Assembly: GCA_018824405.1 (NCBI GenBank)
Contig: JAHJGO010000005.1
Location: 1 to 64,000 of the forward strand
Reading direction: 5' to 3'
Source: Gammaproteobacteria bacterium
Lineage (GTDB): Bacteria > Pseudomonadota > Gammaproteobacteria > Burkholderiales > Sulfuricellaceae
DNA length: 64,000 nt
Below, in pieces: positions 43,149-51,978 of the stretch. The notes under the pieces were generated by a model. It saw only the letters and a list, made by a program, of their open reading frames with translations, did no database searches and was not told the DNA's origin. The translations under genes were made by a program, and so were the position numbers. Every line of letters starts with the position of its first letter. Positions within the stretch are counted from its first letter, which is position 1.

Positions 43149-45269
43149 CTAGGTCGTCAATCGGCGGTAAATATCCGCGACCTTGAACGGCAGCTTGCTG
43201 ACTTCATCGATCACGGTGTAATTGACTGCGCCATAGAGATGGGGGAGATAATCGCGTGCTTTCTCGTCAAGCGTGATGCAGAACGGGTGGATGCCGCTGC
43301 GCTGCGCTTCCTGCAGTGCCTTGCGTGTGTCTTCGATGCCATACTGGGTACGGTAGTTGTCGTGGTAGTCGTCAGGTTTGCCATCCGAAAGCGTGATCAG
43401 CAGCTTGGTGCGCGCTTCAACTTCGTTCAGCACGCTGGTGAGATGGCGAATGGCGAAGCCCATGCGGGTATATTCCTGCGGGCGGATGCCGCTGATACGC
43501 GCCTGCACTTCCTCGTTGTAGGGCTCGTCGAAATGCTTGATACGGAACAGTTCGCAGCGCTTGCGCGTGGTGCCGGAAAATCCGTAAATGGCATAGCGGT
43601 CGCCCAGGGTTTCCAGCGCTTCGCTCAGCAGTACTAGGGATTCCCGCTCGGCATCATTGATCCAGCCGCGCGTGCTGCCACTCATGTCCACCATGAACAT
43701 CACCGCGATGTTGCGCTCGGTGCGGTGCATGCGCATGAACAGGCGATCGCTCATTTCGCTGCCGTCGCGGGCGTCGGCAAGCGCTTCCACCAGTGCGTCG
43801 ATATCGACGTTGTCGCCATAGACCTGGCGCTTCAGCAGGCGGTTTTCGTCACGCATGGCTTCAAAGGTCTTACGCAGGTGTTTCACCAGGCCGCTGTATT
43901 TTCCCAGAGTGGCCGCGCGGAAACCGTCATATACCGGCGTTACGTCCTTCTCGCGCATCACGCACCAGTTCTTGCGGTAATGCTGACGACCGTAATCCCA
44001 TTCAGGATAGAGCGAGGCACCTTCTTCATGGTAAGTGCCTTGCCAGACATCATCAGGATCGGACGTTTTTTCCTCATACAGGCGCGGGTCGTATTCGCCC
44101 GGCCCGGCAGCGACCAGGTATTCGGGCGGAATCTCGCCAAGATCGAGCTGAATGGAGGTCAGTAACTGACGCACATCATCCGGCGGTGCGATGGGTGCGC
44201 CATCCAGTGTCAGTTCCAGTGCGGTCAGACCGGGCTCGGATTCCGGTTTTTCAGTCAGGCCGAACTTTGCCGGCCTGCCCCGGGATTCCTGGGAGCGGTG
44301 TTTTGTGATTTCCTGCTCAAGCTGCGCCAGCTTGACGCGCAGCAGAATTTTTTCCTTGTTGATACGTTCGTCCATACGCGTCGCGACGATATCGGGGCGC
44401 AGTTCGCCCTGATAGCATATGTCAGGTGGCGTGGGGGCAGCATAGGCATCAGCCATAAGGCGCAGACTGTCCTCAACCGTAGCATCGGGTTGCCCCAGTT
44501 CCTGGGCAAAATGCAGCCAAGAGTCAGGAAGTGTTTCGTGAAGTTCGGCCCGGAGTCGCTGCATCTCCCGGTAGAGACCGGGGAGTTCGCGTGCGATGCA
44601 GGCTTCCAGGCGCAGTGTTTCGAGCGTTTGAAAGTGTTTTAGTGCGCGTTTGGTGTCGTCATAGTGGCTCAGTTGTGCCGAAAGGCGAGGGCGAAAACTG
44701 CCGAATCGCGTCTGGGCCCACATCATCGTCACCATGGCCTTGCACAGGATAAAGTTGTCTTCAGCCGCTTGCATGCGGGCGATGACAGCAGGCAGGAACA
44801 GGGTTTCGCTATCGGTGAAAACTGCCTCGTCCTGCTCCAGTTTAAGGCGCCTGCCGGATAATCCGTGCACGAAATTGAGCATGACGCCGCTGATATCCTC
44901 GAACACAACCCCGGCTGTCCGCTCATGGCTGAGGCGGGTAAAGTGCTCGACCTCCTTGATGACGCGAACGGCAGGCGAAATGCCAGCACGATCATAGGCG
45001 TCCATGGCATGCAACGCCCACGCTTCGATGACACGCCGCTCCATGTGCGCCAGAAGGGTCGGGGCGCGCAGTGCGAAATGGTAGGCAATCTGGATATGCG
45101 TGGTGGCGGCACGCTGTATCCAGCTGAGCAGAAAATCCTGCTCGTCGCGAGGCAGATCAGCTATGGATGTCGCAATTTCGTCGACACGGAGGAAAGTGAA
45201 TTCGACCTCGAACCATTCATCAAGAAGCTGCTTGATTTGTGATGCAATGCGCGGGGGTGAGTCTGTCAT
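43149..45269 (-). CDS. VWA-domain protein, CbbO/NorD-like
   Basis: A 706-residue cytoplasmic protein. The N-terminal 450 residues are helical and resemble CbbO. The C-terminal von Willebrand A domain (about 515-700) has the MIDAS motif VDMSGSTRGW near residue 527 and LSDGKPDDYHD. With its MoxR partner (CbbQ-like) it forms the type of ATPase-adaptor complex that activates RuBisCO (CbbQO) or NO reductase (NorQD). No RuBisCO or nor gene is in the window; the closest client candidate is APS reductase. The gap of 83 bases to the upstream ATPase gene holds no terminator. Confidence 0.9.
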   Translation of the reverse strand: MTDSPPRIASQIKQLLDEWFEVEFTFLRVDEIATSIADLPRDEQDFLLSWIQRAATTHIQIAYHFALRAPTLLAHMERRVIEAWALHAMDAYDRAGISPAVRVIKEVEHFTRLSHERTAGVVFEDISGVMLNFVHGLSGRRLKLEQDEAVFTDSETLFLPAVIARMQAAEDNFILCKAMVTMMWAQTRFGSFRPRLSAQLSHYDDTKRALKHFQTLETLRLEACIARELPGLYREMQRLRAELHETLPDSWLHFAQELGQPDATVEDSLRLMADAYAAPTPPDICYQGELRPDIVATRMDERINKEKILLRVKLAQLEQEITKHRSQESRGRPAKFGLTEKPESEPGLTALELTLDGAPIAPPDDVRQLLTSIQLDLGEIPPEYLVAAGPGEYDPRLYEEKTSDPDDVWQGTYHEEGASLYPEWDYGRQHYRKNWCVMREKDVTPVYDGFRAATLGKYSGLVKHLRKTFEAMRDENRLLKRQVYGDNVDIDALVEALADARDGSEMSDRLFMRMHRTERNIAVMFMVDMSGSTRGWINDAERESLVLLSEALETLGDRYAIYGFSGTTRKRCELFRIKHFDEPYNEEVQARISGIRPQEYTRMGFAIRHLTSVLNEVEARTKLLITLSDGKPDDYHDNYRTQYGIEDTRKALQEAQRSGIHPFCITLDEKARDYLPHLYGAVNYTVIDEVSKLPFKVADIYRRLTT

Positions 45270-45352
45270 GGAAAATAAGATTGGGCAGGATGAAAGGATT
45301 TACAGGGTAAAGGCATCAAGCCTGAATCCGGTTTTCCCGTTAATCCTGGTTC

Positions 45353-46165
45353 TTAAAACAGCGATGAAGACAACTCGTGCACCGCCGCAAGCATTTCAGC
45401 ATCGTCGGTGATTGCCTGTGCGATGGCACTCTGACAGGCGGCTACCGGTTCGATGTTCGAGGCCATGAGTTTCGCCGCATGCACCAGCAGGCGTGTACTG
45501 GCGCCTTCTTCCAGCCCGCTGCCCTTTAGGTTACGCGTCATTTGCGCAAATTTGACCAGTTTTTCGGCGATATCTGGCGCCACACCGGACTCCCTGGCGA
45601 CAATCTTTCGTTCCAGTTCAGCTGCCGGGTAGTCGAATTCAAGAGCGACAAAACGTTGCCGCGTGCTTTGCTTGAGATCCTTCAGAACACTCTGGTAGCC
45701 GGGGTTGTAGGAAATGGCGAGACAGAAGTCGTCGTTGGCCTCCAGCAGGGTGCCCAACTTTTCCATGGGCAGCGCACGGCGATCATCCGCCAGTGGATGT
45801 ATCACAACCATGGTGTCCTTGCGCGCTTCGACAATTTCGTCCAGATAGCAGATTCCGCCAACGCGCACGGCACGGGCAAGCGGGCCATCTACCCAGATGG
45901 TCTCGCCACCCTTGACCAGAAATCGCCCTACCAGATCGGAGGCGGTCAGGTCGTCATGGCAGGAGACTGTGATCAGCGGGCGCTTGAGTCTCCATGCCAT
46001 GTATTCCATGAAGCGCGTCTTGCCACAGCCGGTAGGCCCTTTGAGCAGGACGGGCAGCTTGTTCTGGTAAGCCGCCTCGAAGATCTCGATTTCCTTGCCT
46101 ACTGGCTCGTAGTAAGGCTCGTCATGGATAAAGTGCTGTTCCGGTGCCAGTGAGTGTGCTTCCAT
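45353..46165 (-). CDS. MoxR-family AAA+ ATPase, CbbQ/NorQ-like
   Basis: A 270-residue AAA+ ATPase. It has Walker [23 protein letters not shown], the family stretch [31 protein letters not shown], Walker [22 protein letters not shown], sensor 1 AISYNPGYQ and arginine-finger region [14 protein letters not shown]. CbbQ assembles as a hexamer with CbbO to remodel an inhibited enzyme. The start [12 protein letters not shown] matches the family; a longer frame adds 24 residues overlapping the upstream gene's end. It lies 13 bases after the YkgJ-like gene, in the same operon. Confidence 0.93.
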   Translation of the reverse strand: MEAHSLAPEQHFIHDEPYYEPVGKEIEIFEAAYQNKLPVLLKGPTGCGKTRFMEYMAWRLKRPLITVSCHDDLTASDLVGRFLVKGGETIWVDGPLARAVRVGGICYLDEIVEARKDTMVVIHPLADDRRALPMEKLGTLLEANDDFCLAISYNPGYQSVLKDLKQSTRQRFVALEFDYPAAELERKIVARESGVAPDIAEKLVKFAQMTRNLKGSGLEEGASTRLLVHAAKLMASNIEPVAACQSAIAQAITDDAEMLAAVHELSSSLF

Positions 46166-46178
46166 CCTGTCTGCTTGC

Positions 46179-47123
46179 CTAATCTTTGTCGCCGCAACCG
46201 CAGTCGCCAGGACGTGGCTCTGGATCGTACATGTCATCGTTGCGCTTCTCGCGGTCTTTTTGCATTTCGGCGATGATAGACTGAGCGCGTGTATTCAGCC
46301 TGGCACGGCGTTTTTCGAAAGCGCCTTCCTGTTCTTCGAGAAACGGTTCATTGAAGAGCGAATGCTTTAGGAAATTGAAGCCGAATTCCATCAGTTTTTC
46401 ATCGTCAGCAATAATTTCAGCCATGGTCTCAACCGGTACGATATAGGATTCATTGAAAGAAGGGCTGATGACGAAAGCACGGAAGCGGTCCAGGTCATAA
46501 CTCGTCATGAAGAACAGCTGGTTGGAAATTTGCGGTGGTTTGCCGACTGAAGGACCTGCAGATTTCTTTTTCAGAATCAGTTGGCGCCAGCCGCGGCTTT
46601 TCTCGTCATAGTCGTTAACGCCTTGTTCCTGGCGGTATTCTTCAATAGTCAGCTTGCGCGGTTCCTGGTGTCCGAGACAGTGTTTCTCCTGTACCAGCGC
46701 ATAGGCGGTGCGATCGGTGTACTCATCCGAACGTCGCATGGAGAGGAGGGCAACAGGGTAGTAGCGGCAGGCGGCAGGACGGTCTTCATAAACGCTGCAG
46801 CCTTCCTCGACCATGAATTGGCATGAGGTACCACCTTCGACCGGCTTGAATTTCACGCCCGGCAATCCATCCTTGTCCAGTTCGTAGGGGAAGGTGTATT
46901 GCTGCAGAAATTCGGCAGAAGACAGATTCAGCCGGTTTTTCAGTCGCAGGATGTCGTAAGGTGTCAGCGGAATATCGATATTGCTGCAGCAGGCATTCCA
47001 GCATTTGACCTGGCGATGACAGCGGAACTGGATGGGCGTATCACTCTCCAGCATGTTGGGCATGACCGGGCTTTCTACAAAGGGAGAGTCCTTGGCCAGA
47101 TTGTTGAATTCCTGTTCGTCCAT
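46179..47123 (-). CDS. YkgJ-family cysteine-cluster protein
   Basis: A 314-residue protein with a YkgJ-type zinc/iron-chelating domain: [55 protein letters not shown] and a later HCLGH. Eight or so cysteines are arranged as in the family, and a second group (GDCGCGDKD) ends the chain. YkgJ proteins are of unknown function, perhaps metal or Fe-S handling. It sits between aprA and the MoxR/VWA pair, downstream of the aprA terminator. It could serve Fe-S or flavin maturation of APS reductase, which is inference. GAGGTACATC sets ATG 47123. Confidence 0.85.
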   Translation of the reverse strand: MDEQEFNNLAKDSPFVESPVMPNMLESDTPIQFRCHRQVKCWNACCSNIDIPLTPYDILRLKNRLNLSSAEFLQQYTFPYELDKDGLPGVKFKPVEGGTSCQFMVEEGCSVYEDRPAACRYYPVALLSMRRSDEYTDRTAYALVQEKHCLGHQEPRKLTIEEYRQEQGVNDYDEKSRGWRQLILKKKSAGPSVGKPPQISNQLFFMTSYDLDRFRAFVISPSFNESYIVPVETMAEIIADDEKLMEFGFNFLKHSLFNEPFLEEQEGAFEKRRARLNTRAQSIIAEMQKDREKRNDDMYDPEPRPGDCGCGDKD

Positions 47124-47246
47124 GATGTACCTCGTTTGTGCGCTGAGCGCGGTTGTAACTAAATGTCCAGACATAAAGAAGACTATGCGCCTCACTTATG
47201 TCTTGTCACTTGTCCATGTTTTCAACAGGTTTATTATTTCCTGTAA

Positions 47247-47276
47247 AGAAAAAACCGGGCACCTTGCGGCGCCCGG
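47247..47276 (-). terminator. Intrinsic terminator after aprA
   Basis: On the minus strand CCGGGCGCCGCAAGGTGCCCGG is followed by TTTTTTCTTT. The stem is nearly all GC. It separates the highly expressed sat-aprBA block from the YkgJ/MoxR/VWA genes. Confidence 0.9.
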
Positions 47277-47308
47277 CTTCCATTTTACTACACTGTTACA
47301 GCAAACTC

Positions 47309-49321
47309 TTAGTGAGCAGCAGGCTTGAACAGCTTGGTCTTGTCAACCAGATCCACGTGAGCACGCTTGAAGCAGGTCCACTGTTTGGTTGTCTTGTCAT
47401 AGATGGAGTTCACAAAGCACTTCCAGTTTTCTTCATCGACAAAGTTCTTGTCCATGCGGTAGTAGAAGCCAGGGTAACGGCTTTCTTCACGGAACAGGAT
47501 GTGTTTCATGTGAGCTTCAGCAGTCAGGATGCGGTGGTAGTTTTCCCACGCACGCAGCAGTTCGTGCAGATCTTTTGCACGCATTTTTTCTGCGTCTTCC
47601 TTCAGCATGTCCAGCTTCTCGCTCGCTACAGCCAACATCTTGTCGTTGGTGGTGTAGTAAGTTGCAACGCCAGCAACATACTCGTCCATGATTTTTTGCA
47701 GACGGAACTGCAGCATTTTTGGAGTAATGTAGTTGGGGTTAACGTCGATTGCAGTGGAGTAGTCCTTGAATTCCAAGTAGTTACGAACTGGCTTGTAGAT
47801 TTCAGCTACCAGTTGATCTGCCGGAGTGTCCAGCTCGACGGACATGTCCTTGTTGTCAATGCAATACTTGACCATGGACTTGGCAGCCAGACGACCTTCA
47901 GCGTGGGAGCCAGAAGAGAACTTGTGGCCGGATGCGCCAACGCCGTCGCCGGCGGTGAACAGACCCTTGACCGTGGTCATGCCGCGGTAGCCCCAGTTCC
48001 AGCCTTTTGGCAGGTGAGCAGGTACGCCAGCAGCGGTTTCGTCAGTAGGAGCGCCGACGTCTTCAGGACCAGAAGTCCAGATACCGCAGCAACCGGAGTG
48101 CGAACCCAACAGGTACGGTTCGGTAGGCATCAATTCAGAGTTTTTCTTCTCTGGCTCGATGTTCTCACCAACCCAGATGCCACACTGACCAACGCACATG
48201 TCCAGGAAGTCTTCCCATGCTTCAGCTTCAAGGTGCTTAACTTCACGTGGGGACAGAGTCTCACGCAGTTTTGCAAGAGCAGTCACGGTGTCCATGTAAA
48301 TCGGGCCGCGACCTTCTTTCATTTCCTTCAGCATCAGGTGGTTACGCAAGCAGGAAGCAGGAACGGCGGCTTGACCATACGGAGGATAGTCGTTCAGCAT
48401 TTCCTTGTTCTTAACCATGTACACTTCGCCGTTGGCGTTAGTGGCTTGAGCTTTGAACAGCAGGAACCATGCGCCAACAGGACCGTAACCATCTTTGAAG
48501 CGGGCAGGAACGAAGCGGTTTTCCATCATGGTCAGCTCAGCACCGGCTTCAGCAGCCATGGTGTAGGTAGAACCTGCGTTCCATACTGGGTACCATGCAC
48601 GACCTTGGCCTTCACCAACGGAACGTGGGCGGAACAGGTTCACGCAACCACCGGCAGCCAGCAGAATTGCCTTGGCCTTGTAAACCACTACTTTGTTGTC
48701 ACGGACGGAGAAACCAACAGCACCGGCGATGCGGTTCTTGTCGTTCTTGTCGTTTACCAGTTTAACAATGAAGATACGTTCCTGGATGCGGTCCATGCCC
48801 AGCGCTTTTTTAGCGGCTTCAGCAACGATCCACTTGTAGGATTCGCCGTTGATCATGATCTGCCATTTGCCTGAACGTACGGGCTTGCCGCCGTCTTTCA
48901 GCTTGGGCATATCAACAGAACCGTCATGACGCTCACCAGCTTCGTCAGTCTTCCAGATTGGCAGGCCCCACTCTTCGAACAGGTGCACGGATTCGTCAAC
49001 GTGACGGCCCACGTCGTAGGCCAGATCGTCACGGGTAATACCCATCAGATCGTTGGACACCATACGTGCGTAGTCAGCCGGGTCTTGTGCGTCACCGATG
49101 TAAGTGTTGATCGCGGACAGACCTTGAGCAACGGCGCCGGAGCGGTCCATTGCAGCCTTGTCCACCAATTTGATTTTCAGGTCAACACCGTTTTCTCGCT
49201 TGGCTGCATCAGCCCAGCGCATGATTTCATAAGCCGCGCCGCAACAAGCCATGCCGCCGCCGATAAGAAGAATGTCAACTTCTTCTTGTACTACTTCAGG
49301 ATTTTCAAAGGTTCCGGACAT
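47309..49321 (-). CDS. aprA: Adenylylsulfate (APS) reductase, alpha subunit
   Basis: A 670-residue FAD enzyme that interconverts APS and sulfite + AMP; in sulfur oxidisers it runs in the direction of APS. It has the FAD motif ILLIGGGMACCGAAYE, DRSGAVAQGLSAINTYIG, MGITRDDLAYDVGRHVDESV, SGCCGIWTSGPED and the C-terminal WTCFKRAHVDLVDKTKLF. Length matches AprA (about 630-670). Codon use (CGT, GCA, AAC, GAA preferred) differs from flanking genes and suggests high expression. aprB precedes it by 47 bases. No qmoABC or aprM is in the window. Confidence 0.97.
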   Translation of the reverse strand: MSGTFENPEVVQEEVDILLIGGGMACCGAAYEIMRWADAAKRENGVDLKIKLVDKAAMDRSGAVAQGLSAINTYIGDAQDPADYARMVSNDLMGITRDDLAYDVGRHVDESVHLFEEWGLPIWKTDEAGERHDGSVDMPKLKDGGKPVRSGKWQIMINGESYKWIVAEAAKKALGMDRIQERIFIVKLVNDKNDKNRIAGAVGFSVRDNKVVVYKAKAILLAAGGCVNLFRPRSVGEGQGRAWYPVWNAGSTYTMAAEAGAELTMMENRFVPARFKDGYGPVGAWFLLFKAQATNANGEVYMVKNKEMLNDYPPYGQAAVPASCLRNHLMLKEMKEGRGPIYMDTVTALAKLRETLSPREVKHLEAEAWEDFLDMCVGQCGIWVGENIEPEKKNSELMPTEPYLLGSHSGCCGIWTSGPEDVGAPTDETAAGVPAHLPKGWNWGYRGMTTVKGLFTAGDGVGASGHKFSSGSHAEGRLAAKSMVKYCIDNKDMSVELDTPADQLVAEIYKPVRNYLEFKDYSTAIDVNPNYITPKMLQFRLQKIMDEYVAGVATYYTTNDKMLAVASEKLDMLKEDAEKMRAKDLHELLRAWENYHRILTAEAHMKHILFREESRYPGFYYRMDKNFVDEENWKCFVNSIYDKTTKQWTCFKRAHVDLVDKTKLFKPAAH

Positions 49322-49368
49322 CTTAATTTACCTTTCAATATTCGTTAACAATAACCGTTCGTCGCGTA

Positions 49369-49836
49369 TTACTTGCGGATCAGTTCGGCAGGGTTGCCAG
49401 CACGGTAGCCATTCATCTGGTTAAAGAAACCGGACTTGGTAACATTTGCCATGCTTGCTTCAGGCTTGCCGCCGTAGCAGTCGATCGAGCCTTCAGGCGT
49501 GGTGCGGATCGGGAACTTGAAGCGCTTCAGCACGCCATTGCGGAATTTGATGGTCCACATGATGGAGTCGGAACCACGCAGAGGCTGCACGGAACCACCC
49601 AGTGGCACGACGTCAGCATAGTGACGCACTTCGATTGCCTGTTGTGGGCAAATCTTCACGCAGGAATAGCATTCCCAGCACTGCTCAGGTTCTTGGTTGA
49701 ACGCCTTCATGGCGTGGCCGGTTTCGGAACCATCTTTATCCAGCTTCATCAGGTCGTGCGGGCAGATGTACATGCACGCAGTTTTGTCCTGACCTTTGCA
49801 ACCGTCACATTTGTCTGTACGTACAAAAGTTGGCAT
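49369..49836 (-). CDS. aprB: APS reductase, beta (iron-sulfur) subunit
   Basis: A 155-residue ferredoxin-like subunit with two [4Fe-4S] motifs (CDGCKGQDKTACMYICPHD and CWECYSCVKICPQQ) and the AprB tail that wraps AprA (KFRNGVLKRFKFPIRTTPEGS). It carries electrons between AprA's FAD and a membrane partner. The start MPTFVRTDKCDGC was chosen, with CCGAGGAGTAAAAGC upstream; a 22-residue extension is not family-like. It follows sat, separated by 76 bases that contain a terminator-like hairpin. Confidence 0.97.
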   Translation of the reverse strand: MPTFVRTDKCDGCKGQDKTACMYICPHDLMKLDKDGSETGHAMKAFNQEPEQCWECYSCVKICPQQAIEVRHYADVVPLGGSVQPLRGSDSIMWTIKFRNGVLKRFKFPIRTTPEGSIDCYGGKPEASMANVTKSGFFNQMNGYRAGNPAELIRK

Positions 49837-49871
49837 TGCTTTTACTCCTCGGTATTGACATTTACAACTAT

Positions 49872-49899
49872 AAAAAAGCCGGTTGCGTGGGCGACCGGC
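49872..49899 (-). terminator. Terminator-like hairpin between sat and aprB
   Basis: On the minus strand GCCGGT...ACCGGC (6-base-pair stem, 10-base loop) is followed by TTTTTTA. It lies 14 bases after the sat stop, so it either lowers transcription into aprB or stabilises the sat message. Confidence 0.7.
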
Positions 49900-49912
49900 C
49901 AACCCTAAAAAA

Positions 49913-51121
49913 CTATTTTGCTGAATGGCCTTTGAGTTCGATCTTGACGTTCTCTTCAGCGGAAAGACCAGCGTAGTACTTCTGAAGTACCTTGGCGACT
50001 TCCGGACGGCTGAATTCTACAGGTAGATCCTGGCCTTCGGATAACATTGAGCGGACTTTGGTGCCAGACAGTAGTATACGGTCATCCTTGGTGTGTGGAC
50101 AGGTACGCTGCGAAGCCATGCCGCCGCACTTGTTGCACCAGAAGGTCCAGTCGATGTTCATGTTCATGGTTTCAAGCGAACCCTTGGGGATTTCGTCGAA
50201 AATTTTCTGTGCATCAAACGGGCCGTAGTAATCGCCAACGCCGGCATGATCGCGACCAACGATCAGGTGCGAGCAACCGTAGTTCTGGCGGAACAGTGCA
50301 TGCAGCAGCGCTTCACGCGGGCCAGCATAACGCATGTCCAGCGGGTAACCGGCCTGGATCACGGTGTTGGGGGCAAAGTAGTTGTCGACCAGGGTGCTGA
50401 TGGCTTCGGAGCGAACGGCAGCAGGAATGTCGCCCGGCTTCAGCGCGCCCAGCAGGGAGTGGACCAGCACGCCATCCATGGTTTCGATGGCGATTTTGGC
50501 CAGGTATTCGTGGGAGCGGTGCATCGGGTTGCGGGTCTGGAAGGCTGCGATCTTGGACCAGCCCAGCTTCTCGAAGGTGGCACGGGTCTCTTCCGGCGTC
50601 ATGAATTGGTCGCCGTACTTTTCCTTGAATCCACCTGTGGACAGAACCTTGACTGGGCCAGCCAGGTTGTATTTGCCCTGAGCCATCACCATTTTTACGC
50701 CAGGGTGCTCCATGTCGGTGGTCTTGTAGACCTGCATGCACTCGTGGCCTTTGTCGATGCTGTACTTCTCGGTCACCTTCATGGTGCCCATGATTTCGTT
50801 GGTCTCACCATTTACGAGAGCGACATCGTCACCATCCTTGATGCTCTCGTCGTCGCTCGAGAGAGTGACTGGAATGGGCCAGAACAGGCCATTGGCCATT
50901 TTGTACGCATCGCATACGCCTTGCCAGTCAGAATGCATCATGAAGCCGTCGAGAGGCGTGAAACCACCGATGCCGAGCATGATGAGGTCGCCGGTTTCGC
51001 GCGAACTCATTTTGACTTTTGCCATGCCTTGAGCACGTGCCAGTTCTGCTTTCGAAGCATCACCAGTCAGAAGTAGTGGCTTGAGTTCACCGCCGCCGTG
51101 TGGCCGAACTAGTTTGGACAT
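49913..51121 (-). CDS. sat: Sulfate adenylyltransferase (ATP sulfurylase)
   Basis: A 402-residue homo-oligomeric ATP sulfurylase. It has the nucleotide motifs [13 protein letters not shown] (HxxH) and [17 protein letters not shown], plus a [15 protein letters not shown] zinc-type cysteine cluster typical of Sat from sulfur oxidisers and archaea. In sulfur oxidation it releases sulfate and ATP from APS and pyrophosphate. It heads the sat-aprB-aprA set, and codon use is again of the highly expressed type. GGAGAAAAT precedes the ATG. A 224-base gap upstream must hold the promoter, but I could not place it. Confidence 0.97.
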   Translation of the reverse strand: MSKLVRPHGGGELKPLLLTGDASKAELARAQGMAKVKMSSRETGDLIMLGIGGFTPLDGFMMHSDWQGVCDAYKMANGLFWPIPVTLSSDDESIKDGDDVALVNGETNEIMGTMKVTEKYSIDKGHECMQVYKTTDMEHPGVKMVMAQGKYNLAGPVKVLSTGGFKEKYGDQFMTPEETRATFEKLGWSKIAAFQTRNPMHRSHEYLAKIAIETMDGVLVHSLLGALKPGDIPAAVRSEAISTLVDNYFAPNTVIQAGYPLDMRYAGPREALLHALFRQNYGCSHLIVGRDHAGVGDYYGPFDAQKIFDEIPKGSLETMNMNIDWTFWCNKCGGMASQRTCPHTKDDRILLSGTKVRSMLSEGQDLPVEFSRPEVAKVLQKYYAGLSAEENVKIELKGHSAK

Positions 51122-51345
51122 ATTTTCTCCATTTCTTTTGTAATGGTTTATAAATACAGGGTGAAGTAGGAATCTGCGAAGAATAGCATGTAGGACTTGG
51201 AGATTTAATCCATATATTTTATCTTCGAATAAGTTAATTCGATAATTTTGTCCGGATAGGCATTAGATCATCAGAATATGCTTAACTACTCTCGTGCCTG
51301 TCGACTTGGATATGGGGCGTATGATTTTAATGCAATAAAACTGGA

Positions 51346-51744
51346 TCATGCGTCAAAAAAAGCCGGCATATCGGATTTTTCGACTTCTATGACATCAATC
51401 CAGCATGGTGCTTTGGCTTCGGGCATGAATTCAAGTCGCTTGGTTTCTTCATAAACCTGACCCCAGCGGTTGTAGAGACAGTCTGCTATCTTGTGGTAAC
51501 CCATATCAAAATAGGAATTGTGCAGATCGCCTAGCGTACGCGCAAAAGACTCCATCTGTTCCAGAACATTGTTTGGGTATCCCTGACGACTCGCGTCAGT
51601 GTACTTCACCAATTCACGACGGATAGCATGTAAAAAAACCTTCTGGCCTTCATTCAGGTCATGCTCAGCACGTTTTACGCCGCCCATATTCAGAATTTCA
51701 TCAATGTACTGGTTCAGGCGTTTGCCAAAATCGAATGTTGCCAT
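51346..51744 (-). CDS. Unrecognised 132-residue protein upstream of sat
   Basis: A 132-residue mainly helical soluble protein that I do not recognise. It starts MATFDFGKRLNQYIDEILN and has no signal peptide or membrane segment. Notable features are the acidic/aromatic C-terminus (PAKAPCWIDVIEVEKSDMPAFFD), a single cysteine-tryptophan pair and conserved-looking tracts RRELVKYTDASRQGYPNN and HNSYFDMGYHKIADCLYNRWGQ. GGAGAGATTTGGC precedes ATG 51744, which is chosen over a start 15 bases upstream. The gene is same-strand with sat, 224 bases upstream. It may be a regulator or accessory factor of sulfur oxidation, but nothing in the sequence proves this. Confidence 0.7.
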   Translation of the reverse strand: MATFDFGKRLNQYIDEILNMGGVKRAEHDLNEGQKVFLHAIRRELVKYTDASRQGYPNNVLEQMESFARTLGDLHNSYFDMGYHKIADCLYNRWGQVYEETKRLEFMPEAKAPCWIDVIEVEKSDMPAFFDA

Positions 51745-51978
51745 GCCAAATCTCTCCAAAACTATATTTAAATAGAACCATAAACCTTAATTAAAGTATT
51801 TCACTGGCGGGTGGGTTTGTCTAGGGAAGGGTCCAAAGGGAATGCTGCATCCTTGACGTTTTATAAGCGCGAAGTTCGATGGATGTTACTGTCAATAAAG
51901 ATTCGCAAAAGCTGCGCATAGATTGATTTTGCATTGAAAGGCCGCCGCGTTTTCTTGCGGTTTGATATCTGAATTATA

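Noticed and set aside
43149-46165. cbbQ/cbbO as part of a RuBisCO operon
   Set aside because: No cbbL, cbbS or cbbM gene lies in the window; only the family, not the client, is claimed.
47309-51121. sat-aprBA as evidence for a sulfate reducer
   Set aside because: No dsr or qmo genes are seen and the surroundings are betaproteobacterial, so the oxidative direction is favoured, although the sequence alone cannot prove it.
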